A stretch of DNA of 64,000 nucleotides from the NCBI GenBank assembly GCA_965208685.1, contig CBDBPL010000007.1, positions 2,108,001-2,172,000 on the forward strand, written 5' to 3'. Of the stretch, positions 41,815 to 50,482 are shown one piece after another; position 1 is the stretch's first letter; every line of letters begins with the position of its first letter. Under the pieces are notes generated by a model. It had not been told where the DNA came from and did not search any database. It saw nothing but the letters and a program-made list of their open reading frames with translations. Source of the DNA: JAJEFO01 sp965208685. GTDB taxonomy: Bacteria; Pseudomonadota; Alphaproteobacteria; Rhodobacterales; Rhodobacteraceae. Position numbers and translations under genes: made by a program.

Positions 41815-42971
41815 TTTCGGTCGACGAGGCGTTCGGCCACATCTTCGAGCTTGCGAGGCCATTGGGAACGGAAGCGATTCCGCTGCGCGCCGCATCCGGA
41901 CGGGTCCTTGCGGAGCCCCTGCTCGCGACCCGCAGCCAACCGCCCTTTCGCGCCTCGATCATGGACGGCTACGCGGTTGCGGGAGATGCGGAGATCTACT
42001 CCGTGGTTGGCGAGTCCGCGGCGGGACGAGGTTTCGAAGGCGCGATCGAGCCGGGAGATGCCGTGCGCATCTTCACGGGTGCGCCGGTCCCCGAAAATGC
42101 CACGCGCGTGATCATCCAGGAGGACGTGACTCGCGAGGACGAGCGAATTCGCGTTGCGGGCGGGGCAGATCAGGAACCATACATTCGCGAAGTCGGCGCA
42201 GACTTTGCGGCGGGGTTCCGAATCGACCCGCCGCGCCGGATGTTGCCAGCGGACATCGCCCTTGCGGCATCAATGAACGTGCCCGAGATCGTGGTCGCCC
42301 GCCGGCCGCAAGTTGCGCTGATCGCCACGGGCGATGAACTGGTCGTGCCCGGCGAATCCCCGCGTCCGGACCAGATCATCGCTTCGAACGCATTCGGGCT
42401 TGCGGCCATGGTCGAATCGGAGGGAGGCATCGCCCGCATGCTGCCGATCTGCGCCGACGCCGCTCGCTCTCTCGAAGCCGCCTTCGGCATGGCAGGAGAT
42501 GCAGACCTGATCGTCACGATCGGAGGCGCGTCCGTCGGAGACCATGATCTCGTTGCAAGCGCTGCGCACGGGATGGGCTTGGAACGCGCCTTTCACAAGG
42601 TCTCGATGCGCCCCGGGAAGCCCATGATGGCTGGCCGTCTCAACGGCACACCGATGGTAGGCTTGCCAGGCAACCCGGTCTCCTCGCTGGTTTGCGGTCA
42701 TGTCTTCCTCAGGCCCATGCTGCGGGCAATGCAAGGGCTCGAGGCACGACCCCTCGCGCAGCGCATGGCGCGACTGTCCGTAACGGTCGGCGCCAACGGC
42801 CCGCGCGAACACTACATGCGGGCCAAGGTCAACGACGACCTGATCGCGCCGGCGGAGCGCCAGGACAGCTCTCTTCTGACGGTACTTTCCGGTGCCAACG
42901 CCTTGATCGTTCGCCCGCCGAGAGCGTCGGCTCTTGATGCCGGTGATGCGGTGCCGTTCATCGAATTCTGA
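41811..42971 (+). CDS. moeA: Molybdopterin molybdenumtransferase MoeA
   Basis: Inserts molybdate into adenylated molybdopterin. The 386-residue protein has SIMDGYAVAG, GAPVPENATRVIIQED, TGDELV, GGASVGDHDLV and PGKPMMAGRL followed by GLPGNPVS. It starts with GTG in a GTGA overlap with moaC. Last gene of this co-transcribed group. Confidence 0.95.
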   Translation: MISVDEAFGHIFELARPLGTEAIPLRAASGRVLAEPLLATRSQPPFRASIMDGYAVAGDAEIYSVVGESAAGRGFEGAIEPGDAVRIFTGAPVPENATRVIIQEDVTREDERIRVAGGADQEPYIREVGADFAAGFRIDPPRRMLPADIALAASMNVPEIVVARRPQVALIATGDELVVPGESPRPDQIIASNAFGLAAMVESEGGIARMLPICADAARSLEAAFGMAGDADLIVTIGGASVGDHDLVASAAHGMGLERAFHKVSMRPGKPMMAGRLNGTPMVGLPGNPVSSLVCGHVFLRPMLRAMQGLEARPLAQRMARLSVTVGANGPREHYMRAKVNDDLIAPAERQDSSLLTVLSGANALIVRPPRASALDAGDAVPFIEF

Positions 42972-43142
42972 CTGCCTTGCGCGACGGCAACGACACCAAG
43001 ATTTCGAGCGTCCGCCGCATGGACAAGGGATTGTCACCTCGGGCATCTGCACGAAACCGGGGCGCCCACGCCACGATGCCTGGCCGGGGATTCACTCGCG
43101 CCTCTGTGCAGCGATCGTTCACAAAAGAACTTCTTCGAAGAG

Positions 43143-43391
43143 TCACATCAGGAGGCATCCGGAATCCTCGCACCGGAACTTGATGAATTGCCGAGGGCGG
43201 TCGTTTCTTTCTTCGGCGGCAAGCACGGCGGGACCAACCAAGCCTGTGGACAACTTCCCTCTCGAATCCTTGGCGAATCTCGCATGCAGCTTGACCTTCT
43301 TGTCGAACTCAGGGGCCCCAAGACATTGCGAACAACGACCGTCCGACGCACGTCCAATGTTCAGGAAGAATCCGGAGCGGCGCCGGTCCAC
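43143..43391 (-). CDS. Hypothetical small protein with possible zinc ribbon
   Basis: An 82-codon open frame on the minus strand with two Cys pairs, CSQC near residue 20 and CEDSGC near the end, spaced 55 residues apart around a charged segment (EFDKKVKLHARFAKDSRG). The pattern suggests metal binding and the composition is more protein-like than other frames here. I do not know a family for it, and the start is uncertain. It lies in the accessory stretch between moeA and lexA. Confidence 0.35.
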   Translation of the reverse strand: MDRRRSGFFLNIGRASDGRCSQCLGAPEFDKKVKLHARFAKDSRGKLSTGLVGPAVLAAEERNDRPRQFIKFRCEDSGCLLM

Positions 43392-43471
43392 GGGAACGGA
43401 CGCGGTTTGCCATCCATGTCACTCCACGCGGTGGTGACGGCGGCCCGGAAAGGTGCTACCCCTCGTGGCGC

Positions 43472-43957
43472 ATGACAAATTTCGCGGCAATCGACTTCGA
43501 AACGGCAGACTACCACTCCGACAGCGCTTGCTCAGTCGGTGTTGTGCATGTCAAGGACAATAGCATTGCAGAACGCTACCATCGGCTTATCCGACCGCCG
43601 AGAAGAGAGTTCGTCTTCACGTACATCCATGGCCTGACGTGGAACGATGTCCGTGACAGCCCGTCCTTCGGCGAACTGTGGCCCGAGCTGCGGCATCTGC
43701 TGGACAGGGCGGACTTCCTGGTCGCGCACAACGCATCGTTCGATTCCCGGGTGCTGGGGGCGTGCTGCAGGCGTGCAGGCATATCTCCACCCCGTTACCG
43801 GTTTCGCTGCACGGTCAGCATGGCACGCAAAATGTGGAAACTGCGGTCGGCAAGGCTCCCGGTCGTCTGTCAGCACCTTGGGATCGCGCTGGAGCATCAT
43901 GATGCGCTCAGTGACGCAGAGGCATGCGCCAAAATTGCAATGAGGGCGCTTGGATAG
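43472..43957 (+). CDS. DEDDh 3'-5' exonuclease (DnaQ/RNase T fold)
   Basis: A stand-alone 161-residue nuclease domain. The metal ligands and catalytic residues are all visible: D8 and E10 (IDFETAD), D91 (AHNASFDSRVL), H143 and D148 (HHDALSDAEA). It resembles the epsilon proofreading subunit of DNA polymerase III, but is too short to carry a polymerase-binding tail and lies in an accessory region, so it may process other DNA or RNA. Confidence 0.85.
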   Translation: MTNFAAIDFETADYHSDSACSVGVVHVKDNSIAERYHRLIRPPRREFVFTYIHGLTWNDVRDSPSFGELWPELRHLLDRADFLVAHNASFDSRVLGACCRRAGISPPRYRFRCTVSMARKMWKLRSARLPVVCQHLGIALEHHDALSDAEACAKIAMRALG

Positions 43958-44415
43958 ACCTCGCGACGCAACTCAAGGCGAGTTGCGCATAGAGAGTGCA
44001 GCCAATCTTCTTGACGCAAGCATGACCCGGATAAGGGGAAGCATGCCTTCACACTCGAATTCCTGGCGCGTGCCCGCGCGAGGGGAGCAGTATCGTGCAC
44101 GAAGGGGCCTGCTCCCTTTCCGCGCGCTGTGATCATTGCGAACAGCAATGGGCTCCTGCCACGAGAAGGTGAGGATCGAATCGGAGGACTGCATGATCGC
44201 AATCTGGCAGGCCAGGCGCGAAACGGCGGTGGCGGACGATTCAGAGCGACGGCACGCAAGGCAGCGAAGATCCCCGGGAGACTCGCGAGTCGGAAACAAA
44301 GACCGCGATCGTTCCGTTGGACGCGACCAAGGTGATTGGCTGCCGAGAAAGACCCCTTGACATGCACAGGATGCTGTACAAATTCAACAAACTGGCAAAC
44401 CGATCGCACGAAATT
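43958..44415. other. 458-bp gap between exonuclease and antitoxin genes
   Basis: No gene recognised. Short frames on both strands lack motifs. The promoter of the toxin-antitoxin pair should be near its right end, where the sequence becomes AT-richer, but I see no clear palindromic operator. Confidence 0.4.
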
Positions 44416-44685
44416 ATGGAAATTCTGACATACACCGACGCACGCAAGCACCTGAAAACGGTTATGGATCGAGCAATCCATGACAAGACAGAAATCGCAA
44501 TTACCCGCTCGGGTCGGGAAGCTGTGGTCATCGTTGGGAAGGATGAGTGGGATTCAATCCAGTCGACGCTTCACCTCCTTTCCTCTCGTACGAACGCCGC
44601 CCGGCTGCGAGAGTCTATCGCCCAATTGGACTCAGGGCACGGCATTGAGAGAGAGCTATTTGAAGATGAGGTTGATACTCTCTGA
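44416..44685 (+). CDS. yefM: YefM/Phd-family antitoxin
   Basis: An 89-residue antitoxin that binds and neutralises YoeB and represses the operon. The N-terminal DNA-binding part reads MEILTYTDARKHLKTVMDR, followed by AITRSGREAVVIV. The acidic C-terminus (ELFEDEVDTL) is the toxin-binding tail. Its last 20 nt overlap the toxin gene. Confidence 0.9.
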   Translation: MEILTYTDARKHLKTVMDRAIHDKTEIAITRSGREAVVIVGKDEWDSIQSTLHLLSSRTNAARLRESIAQLDSGHGIERELFEDEVDTL

Positions 44686-44932
44686 CGGGGCCTGGGAAGA
44701 TTACCCTTGCTGGCAGCAGACTGACGAGAAGATCTTCCGACGGGTCAACGACTTGATCAACGACACGAAGCGAACGCCATTTCAGGGCATTGGCAAGCCC
44801 GAACCGCTCAGGGGAGACTTGTCTGGCTGGTGGTCGAGACGGATTACGCGCGAGCACAGAATGGTGTATCGTGCCTCAGGGAAGGGCGAAGACAAGGCGC
44901 TGGAAATCTCGGCTCTCCGATTTCACTTTTGA
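44666..44932 (+). CDS. yoeB: YoeB-family toxin, ribosome-dependent mRNA endonuclease
   Basis: An 88-residue RelE-superfamily toxin that cuts mRNA on the ribosome. It keeps the YoeB catalytic residues E46 (KPEPLRG), R65 (EHRMVYR) and a His second from the C-terminus (LRFHF), at positions close to those of E. coli YoeB (E46, R65, H83). The gene overlaps its antitoxin by 20 nt. Confidence 0.92.
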   Translation: MRLILSDGAWEDYPCWQQTDEKIFRRVNDLINDTKRTPFQGIGKPEPLRGDLSGWWSRRITREHRMVYRASGKGEDKALEISALRFHF

Positions 44933-45255
44933 TCAAGCTCATGAATTCGGGGGAATGCGGACCCTGGCATTTGGCTCGACATGGCGCATAGCACGGCCAA
45001 AAAGTTCATTTGGCCGCAATGGGTCTGGCCAGATCAAGCTTCCGTGTGGCGCGACCGGCATCATGCCCGTAGGAGATTCCGATCCACGCCTCTTGGACAG
45101 CATCGCCAAATCGTTCATCGCCCACCGGAAGTTCAAGGAAATTCGCTTACGTCCTGAAAGGCGTTGTCCAGTCCCCTTCTCTTTTTTCTCCATACTGCGC
45201 TGGCACATATCATGAACAAAACTGACTTGCGAGCCGAGCTGGCGACGCGCAATGC
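44933..45255. other. 323-bp gap between yoeB and the lexA promoter
   Basis: I see no gene or repeat here. Confidence 0.4.
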
Positions 45256-45284
45256 TTGACACAAAAAGCGAACACGGGTAGAAC
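45256..45284 (+). promoter_or_regulatory. lexA promoter with SOS box
   Basis: A consensus -35 TTGACA (45256-45261) and TAGAAC (45279-45284) 17 nt apart. A direct-repeat LexA box of the alphaproteobacterial type, GAAC-N7-GAAC, occupies 45270-45284 and so covers the -10, as expected for autorepression. A third GAAC follows at 45291. Confidence 0.8.
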
Positions 45285-45336
45285 ATCAGCGAACGCGGCC
45301 GAATTGCTGCAAAATCGAGTAGAGGAGACGAAGCGA

Positions 45337-46029
45337 ATGCTTACCCGCAAGCAACTTGAACTGCTCAGGTTCATACGTGATCGCATAAAGGCCGAGGGAG
45401 TTCCACCATCCTTCGAGGAGATGAAAGAGGAACTCGATCTCAAGTCGAAATCCGGAGTCCACAGGCTGATCACGGCCTTGGAAGAACGCGGCTTCATCCA
45501 CCGCATGCCGCACCGGGCCCGTGCGCTCGATATCGTGAAACTTCCCGAAGCCTTGGAAAGAGAATCAGGATTTGAGCCGCAAGTGATCCAAGGCGACAAG
45601 AAGAGCACGGCTGCTGCTCCCGTCGAGGCTGCCGACGCAGAAAGGCATGCAATGGAGGTGCCGGTCATGGGCCGGATCGCCGCGGGTGTGCCGATCGAGG
45701 CGATCAGCGAGGTCAGCCACAATGTGGCTGTGCCCGACCAAATGATGGGCCGGGGTCGTCACTACGCGCTTGAAGTGATGGGCGATTCCATGATCGATGT
45801 CGGCATCAACGAGGGCGACGTCGTTGTCATTCGGGAAACCAGCACGGCGGACAACGGCGACATCGTGGTTGCCTTGGTCGATGATCATGAGGCCACGCTC
45901 AAGCGGTTCCGCAAGTCCGGCGACACGATTGCGCTTGAGGCTGCAAACCCGTCCTACGAGACCCGGCTGCTCCGCGACGATCAGGTCAAGGTACAAGGAC
46001 GCCTCGTTGGCCTGATGCGCAGCTATTGA
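45337..46029 (+). CDS. lexA: SOS-response repressor LexA
   Basis: Represses DNA-damage genes until it self-cleaves with RecA. The 230-residue protein has an N-terminal winged helix (LTRKQLELLRFIRDRI to about 65), the cleavage site A116-G117 (IAAGVPI), and the Ser-Lys dyad S151 (VMGDSMID) and K189 (ATLKRF). The ATG at 45337 is chosen because the conserved MLTRKQLELL begins there; a frame open to 45256 covers the promoter. Regulated by its own SOS box. Confidence 0.96.
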   Translation: MLTRKQLELLRFIRDRIKAEGVPPSFEEMKEELDLKSKSGVHRLITALEERGFIHRMPHRARALDIVKLPEALERESGFEPQVIQGDKKSTAAAPVEAADAERHAMEVPVMGRIAAGVPIEAISEVSHNVAVPDQMMGRGRHYALEVMGDSMIDVGINEGDVVVIRETSTADNGDIVVALVDDHEATLKRFRKSGDTIALEAANPSYETRLLRDDQVKVQGRLVGLMRSY

Positions 46030-46372
46030 GCCTTTCCGGGCGGTCGCGTTCATTGGACATGGCCCAATGCGTGACGGCCCGGTTCACGGTCGAAAGTCAC
46101 GGCCTCGTTGCGTCCCCGCGTTTCCTCCAAGAACCGTCGCCACGTCAGGCACGCCCGACTTTGGCTCAGCCCGCCACGAGCTTGCCTGGCCGGCACGGCC
46201 ATCTCGGCTTCGGGCGCTTGGATTCCTGCAAGACTTGGGTGGGCCGCCCAGTTTCATTGTTGCGGTATCGGCCCTGTCCACAGAACGGGCCTGCCCTTGT
46301 CACCCAATGGCGCATTGAATACACGCCATGCGGACCCGTCCTTCCGTTGAGTCTTGCGAGGCCTTTCCGCCG
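46030..46372. other. 343-bp gap between lexA and gltX
   Basis: No gene recognised. In many Rhodobacterales, as I recall, a leftward comEC gene stands between lexA and gltX; here nothing of it can be seen. Confidence 0.4.
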
Positions 46373-47779
46373 ATGACCGATTTGCCTGTTGTCACCCGCT
46401 TCGCGCCATCGCCCACCGGAAACCTTCATATCGGGGGCGCTCGCACTGCACTGTTCAATTGGCTCTATGCACGCCATGCAGGCGGATCCTTCCGCCTTCG
46501 CATCGAGGACACTGATCGCGCACGTTCGACACCCGAAGCGACGGAAGCCATTTTCGCCGGACTGAATTGGCTCGGCATTGACTGGGACGGAGACGCGGTC
46601 AGCCAGTTCGCGCGTGCAGGTCGTCACGCTGCAGTGGCGCACGAAATGCTTGCCCGAGGTTCGGCCTACAAGTGCTTCCTGAGCCAGGAAGAGGTCGCCA
46701 CGCTTCGTGGCGAGGCTCGAGAGCAAGGCGACTCGTCCGCATTCCGGTCTCCTTGGCGGGATGCGGACGAGAGCAGTCACCCGGATGCACGATACGCTAT
46801 CCGCATAAGGGCCCCGAACCACGGCGAAACGAGCGTTCAAGACCGGGTTCAAGGTGATGTCACCATCCGGAACGACCAGCTCGACGACATGATCGTGCTC
46901 CGCTCCGACGGAACGCCAGTCTACATGCTGGCCGTCGTCGTCGACGACCACGACATGGGCGTCACCCACGTCATCCGGGGCGATGACCACCTGAACAACG
47001 CGGCCCGGCAGATGCTGGTCTACAGTGCCATGGGGTGGGACCCGCCCGTCTGGGCTCACGTGCCGCTGATCCATGGGGAAGACGGCAAGAAGCTGTCCAA
47101 GCGCCACGGCGCACTCGGCGTCCAGGACTGGGCGGCCATGGGATATCCTGCCGCGAGCATGCGGAACTACCTCTTGCGCCTCGGATGGAGCCACGGGGAC
47201 GACGAACTTTTTACCATGGAAGAGGCGCAGGCCTGGTTTGACCTGACCGGTCTCAAGAAGTCGCCTGCGCGCCTCGACACCAAGAAACTCGAGTACATTT
47301 CCGGCAGGCACATTGCCACGATGTCCAACGATGCCGAACTTGTGAAAGGAATCCAGGACTACCTCGCGTTCTCGGGCAAGGACGCGCTGACCGCCTCGCA
47401 GAAGTCGGATCTGGAACGCGCCATGTACTGCGTGAAGGACAGGGCAAGAACGTATCCCGACCTGCTTGAGATGGCTCGCTTCGTATTGACATCCCGACCA
47501 GTCATCCCCGATGCCGCGAATTCTGGAGAGCAGGATGCGACTTGCAATCGCATGTTGTCAGAATTGACGCCGCACCTGCAAAATGCTAGTTGGGAGCGCG
47601 GCACGTTGGAGAGCATCGTGCGGGAGCTCGCCGAGGCAAACCACATCAAGCTCGGAAAGCTCGCCGGCACCATCCGGATTGCATTGGCCGGACGCAGTGT
47701 CTCTCCCAGCATATTTGACATGATGCTGGTGCTTGGACGTGGCGAAACCATTCTCAGGCTGGCCGACGCCTCATCCTGA
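46373..47779 (+). CDS. gltX: Glutamyl-tRNA synthetase GltX
   Basis: Charges tRNA-Glu. The 468-residue class I synthetase has the HIGH-type motif (PTGNLHIGGARTALFNWL) and the KMSKS-type GKKLSKRHGA. The start at MTDLPVVTRFAPSPTG is set by the family N-terminus. gltA follows 61 nt downstream. Confidence 0.95.
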   Translation: MTDLPVVTRFAPSPTGNLHIGGARTALFNWLYARHAGGSFRLRIEDTDRARSTPEATEAIFAGLNWLGIDWDGDAVSQFARAGRHAAVAHEMLARGSAYKCFLSQEEVATLRGEAREQGDSSAFRSPWRDADESSHPDARYAIRIRAPNHGETSVQDRVQGDVTIRNDQLDDMIVLRSDGTPVYMLAVVVDDHDMGVTHVIRGDDHLNNAARQMLVYSAMGWDPPVWAHVPLIHGEDGKKLSKRHGALGVQDWAAMGYPAASMRNYLLRLGWSHGDDELFTMEEAQAWFDLTGLKKSPARLDTKKLEYISGRHIATMSNDAELVKGIQDYLAFSGKDALTASQKSDLERAMYCVKDRARTYPDLLEMARFVLTSRPVIPDAANSGEQDATCNRMLSELTPHLQNASWERGTLESIVRELAEANHIKLGKLAGTIRIALAGRSVSPSIFDMMLVLGRGETILRLADASS

Positions 47780-47840
47780 CCGTTGACGTTGACGGATGCA
47801 GAGCGTCTGATCGACAAGAAAATAAGGGGTAGCGAAGACC

Positions 47841-49136
47841 ATGAGAGAATCTTCGAAATCAGCGAAGCTGGACATCGACGGCAAGGAACTCGAGCTTCCG
47901 ATGTTCTCGCCAACCTGCGGGCCGGACGTTATCGACATACGCAGGCTGTACAGTGACGCCAATGTCTTCACCTACGATCCGGGATTCACTTCGACCGCAT
48001 CATGCAACTCCACGATAACGTTCATCGACGGCGAAGAGGGCAATTTGCTGCACCGCGGCTATCCGATTGACCAACTTGCGGAAAAGTCGCATTTCCTGGA
48101 AGTCGGCTACCTGCTCCTGTACGGCGAACTGCCTTCAGCGGATCAACTCGAGGACTTCGAGGGCCGAGTGACCGCCCACACCATGCTGCATGAGCAGATG
48201 GTCAACTTCTTCCGCGGATTTCGTCGCGACGCCCATCCGATGGCGATCATGGTCGGCGTGGTCGGAGCAATGTCGGCATTCTATCACGACTCGACGGACG
48301 TCAACGACCCCTGGCAACGCGAAGTCGCCTCCATTCGGCTTGTGGCGAAGATGCCGACGATCGCGGCCTGGGCTTTCAAGTACCACATCGGACAGCCCTT
48401 CATCTATCCTCGGAACGATCTCGATTACGCCTCGAACTTCCTTCGCATGTGCTTCAGCGTTCCTGCCGAGGACTATGTCGTGAACCCGATCTTCAGCCGG
48501 GCGATGGACAGGATCCTGACGCTTCATGCAGATCACGAACAGAACGCCTCGACTTCAACCGTGCGGCTGGCATCGTCGTCCGGCGCCAATCCGTTCGCCT
48601 GCATTGCGGCCGGCATCGCCTGCCTTTGGGGCCCGGCGCACGGGGGAGCCAACCAGGCGTGCCTCGAGATGCTGCGCGAAATCGGATCGGTTGATCGCAT
48701 TCCGGAATTCATCGATCGCGCCAAGGACAAGGACGACCCGTTCCGCCTGATGGGCTTCGGTCACCGGGTCTACAAGAACTTCGACCCGCGCGCACGGGTC
48801 ATGAAGCAGTCCGCAGACGAGGTGTTGGGTCTCCTTGGAATCGAGAACAACCCGACCCTTCAGGTAGCCATGGAACTTGAAAGGCTTGCCCTTGAGGACC
48901 CGTATTTCAAGGAAAAGAGGCTCTATCCCAATGTCGATTTCTATTCCGGCATCATCCTGGATGCCCTGGGTTTCCCGACATCGATGTTCACGCCGATCTT
49001 CGCGCTGGCCCGTACGGTTGGCTGGATCAGTCAATGGAAGGAAATGATCGCCGACCCGCAGATGAAGATCGGTCGTCCGAGACAGCTCTATGTCGGCGCG
49101 GGCATGCGCGACTACGTGGATGTGGAGAACCGCTGA
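47841..49136 (+). CDS. gltA: Citrate synthase GltA
   Basis: First enzyme of the TCA cycle. The 431-residue type II enzyme has the expected catalytic residues: His in GANPFACIAAGIACLWGPAHGG, His in LMGFGHRVYKNFDPRA, and Asp in YPNVDFYSG. ATG at 47841 after AAGGGG at suitable spacing. Confidence 0.96.
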   Translation: MRESSKSAKLDIDGKELELPMFSPTCGPDVIDIRRLYSDANVFTYDPGFTSTASCNSTITFIDGEEGNLLHRGYPIDQLAEKSHFLEVGYLLLYGELPSADQLEDFEGRVTAHTMLHEQMVNFFRGFRRDAHPMAIMVGVVGAMSAFYHDSTDVNDPWQREVASIRLVAKMPTIAAWAFKYHIGQPFIYPRNDLDYASNFLRMCFSVPAEDYVVNPIFSRAMDRILTLHADHEQNASTSTVRLASSSGANPFACIAAGIACLWGPAHGGANQACLEMLREIGSVDRIPEFIDRAKDKDDPFRLMGFGHRVYKNFDPRARVMKQSADEVLGLLGIENNPTLQVAMELERLALEDPYFKEKRLYPNVDFYSGIILDALGFPTSMFTPIFALARTVGWISQWKEMIADPQMKIGRPRQLYVGAGMRDYVDVENR

Positions 49137-49157
49137 GCGCCAACCGCGCAGCGTGCA

Positions 49158-49937
49158 TCAACGCCCTTCGTACTCTGCAGGGCGACCTTCGAGGAACGCC
49201 ATCACGCCCTCGCGGAAGTCGCGGGTCTTGCCGCAACGCCCTTGCAGCCTTGCTTCGAGGATCAATTGCTCCTCAAGCGAGTTTTCGTACGTAGCCCGGA
49301 TTGCTTCCTTGGAGCGGCGATAGGCTTCGGTCGGCCCCGTTGCCAGCTGCGCTGCCCGTCTCCGCCAATGCGCCTCGAATTCGCCGTCCGGGACCGCTTC
49401 CCAAATCATGCCCCATTCCGCAGCCTGGCGCGCAGGCACCGGCTCGGCAAAGAGCGCCGACCCCATGGCGCGGGCAAACCCGACCTGGCGCGGCAGCCAA
49501 TAGGTTCCACCCGCATCGGGAATGAGACCGATCCTGGCAAATGCCTGCAGGAACACCGCCCGCTCGGACGCAATCACTATGTCGGATGCCAATGCGAGAT
49601 TCGCCCCCGCGCCGGCAGCGGCGCCGTTTACCGCCGAGATCGTCGGCACCTTGCAGTCGAAAATCGCGCGCAAGAGTGGCATGTATTCATCCCTGAGCGT
49701 TCGCTCGAGATTGGCGTTCGACAACGAATGCTGCGCATCCGTCAAATCCTGCCCCGAGCAAAAGGCATCTCCCGCCCCGGACAGCACGATCACGCGCGCC
49801 GCGTCGGACGCCTCCGTGATGGCGTCGAGCAACTCTGCGCGCATTTGGCCGTTGAGCGCGTTCTTTACGTCGGGCCTGTCGAGAGTGATTTCCGCACAAT
49901 CGCCAGCGTATGACACGCGAATGGTCTGATACTCCAT
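49158..49937 (-). CDS. Enoyl-CoA hydratase/isomerase family protein (PaaG-like)
   Basis: Crotonase-fold enzyme, 259 residues. The oxyanion hole is formed by GAGDAFCSGQDL and AVNGAAAGAGANLALASD. FARIGLIPDAGGTYWLPRQVG is close to PaaG-type isomerases of phenylacetate breakdown, and the Asp in IPDAGG matches those rather than the Glu of true hydratases. Start MEYQTIRVSYAG (49937). A crotonase gene beside the cytochrome c maturation genes is common in Rhodobacterales; no functional link is known. Confidence 0.82.
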   Translation of the reverse strand: MEYQTIRVSYAGDCAEITLDRPDVKNALNGQMRAELLDAITEASDAARVIVLSGAGDAFCSGQDLTDAQHSLSNANLERTLRDEYMPLLRAIFDCKVPTISAVNGAAAGAGANLALASDIVIASERAVFLQAFARIGLIPDAGGTYWLPRQVGFARAMGSALFAEPVPARQAAEWGMIWEAVPDGEFEAHWRRRAAQLATGPTEAYRRSKEAIRATYENSLEEQLILEARLQGRCGKTRDFREGVMAFLEGRPAEYEGR

Positions 49938-50035
49938 GGAATGGGCGCCTCCTGGGTGGATGCCATCGAAATAGGTGAACGGGCACTCCGGTGAAAGAGT
50001 CATTTGTAGATGCCGGCCTCGGCATTCCGCGCCGC

Positions 50036-50482
50036 CTACTCGTCCATCAGCTCCGCAAGACGCGCCCTTTCAGCCGTCGTGAGCGCATCAGGACTCGCCA
50101 ATCGCCGACGACGAGCCAAGAGGATCCCGGCAGCGCCAAGCCCCGCCAGCAACAGGATCGGGGCCGCAGCCCAAAGCACGAGATTGATCCCGTCCCGCCG
50201 CGGGCTCAAGAGCACGTATTCCCCGTAGCGCTCGACGACGAAGGCGACAACCTGGTCGTCGCTGTCCCCATCGACCAGCCGCTCCCGGACAAGAAGGCGC
50301 AGGTCGCGGGCAAGGCCCGCATCGGATTCATCAATTGATTCGTTCCTGCAGATCAGGCAGCGGAGCCCCTTCGAAATGTCTCGTGCACGAGACTCCAGGG
50401 CCGGATCATCCAGAATCTCGCCAGGTTCGACGGCCAAGGCAGTCCCGGCCATCAGGATCAGAAGAAGCGCTCGAAAGATCAT
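50036..50482 (-). CDS. ccmH: Cytochrome c-type biogenesis protein CcmH
   Basis: Periplasmic thiol protein that keeps apocytochrome c reduced for haem attachment. Of 148 residues, 1-17 are the signal peptide, then the redox motif LRCLICRNESIDES (LRCxxC), and one membrane span near the C-terminus (LVLWAAAPILLLAGLGAAG). Overlaps the end of ccmF by 4 nt. Confidence 0.94.
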   Translation of the reverse strand: MIFRALLLILMAGTALAVEPGEILDDPALESRARDISKGLRCLICRNESIDESDAGLARDLRLLVRERLVDGDSDDQVVAFVVERYGEYVLLSPRRDGINLVLWAAAPILLLAGLGAAGILLARRRRLASPDALTTAERARLAELMDE

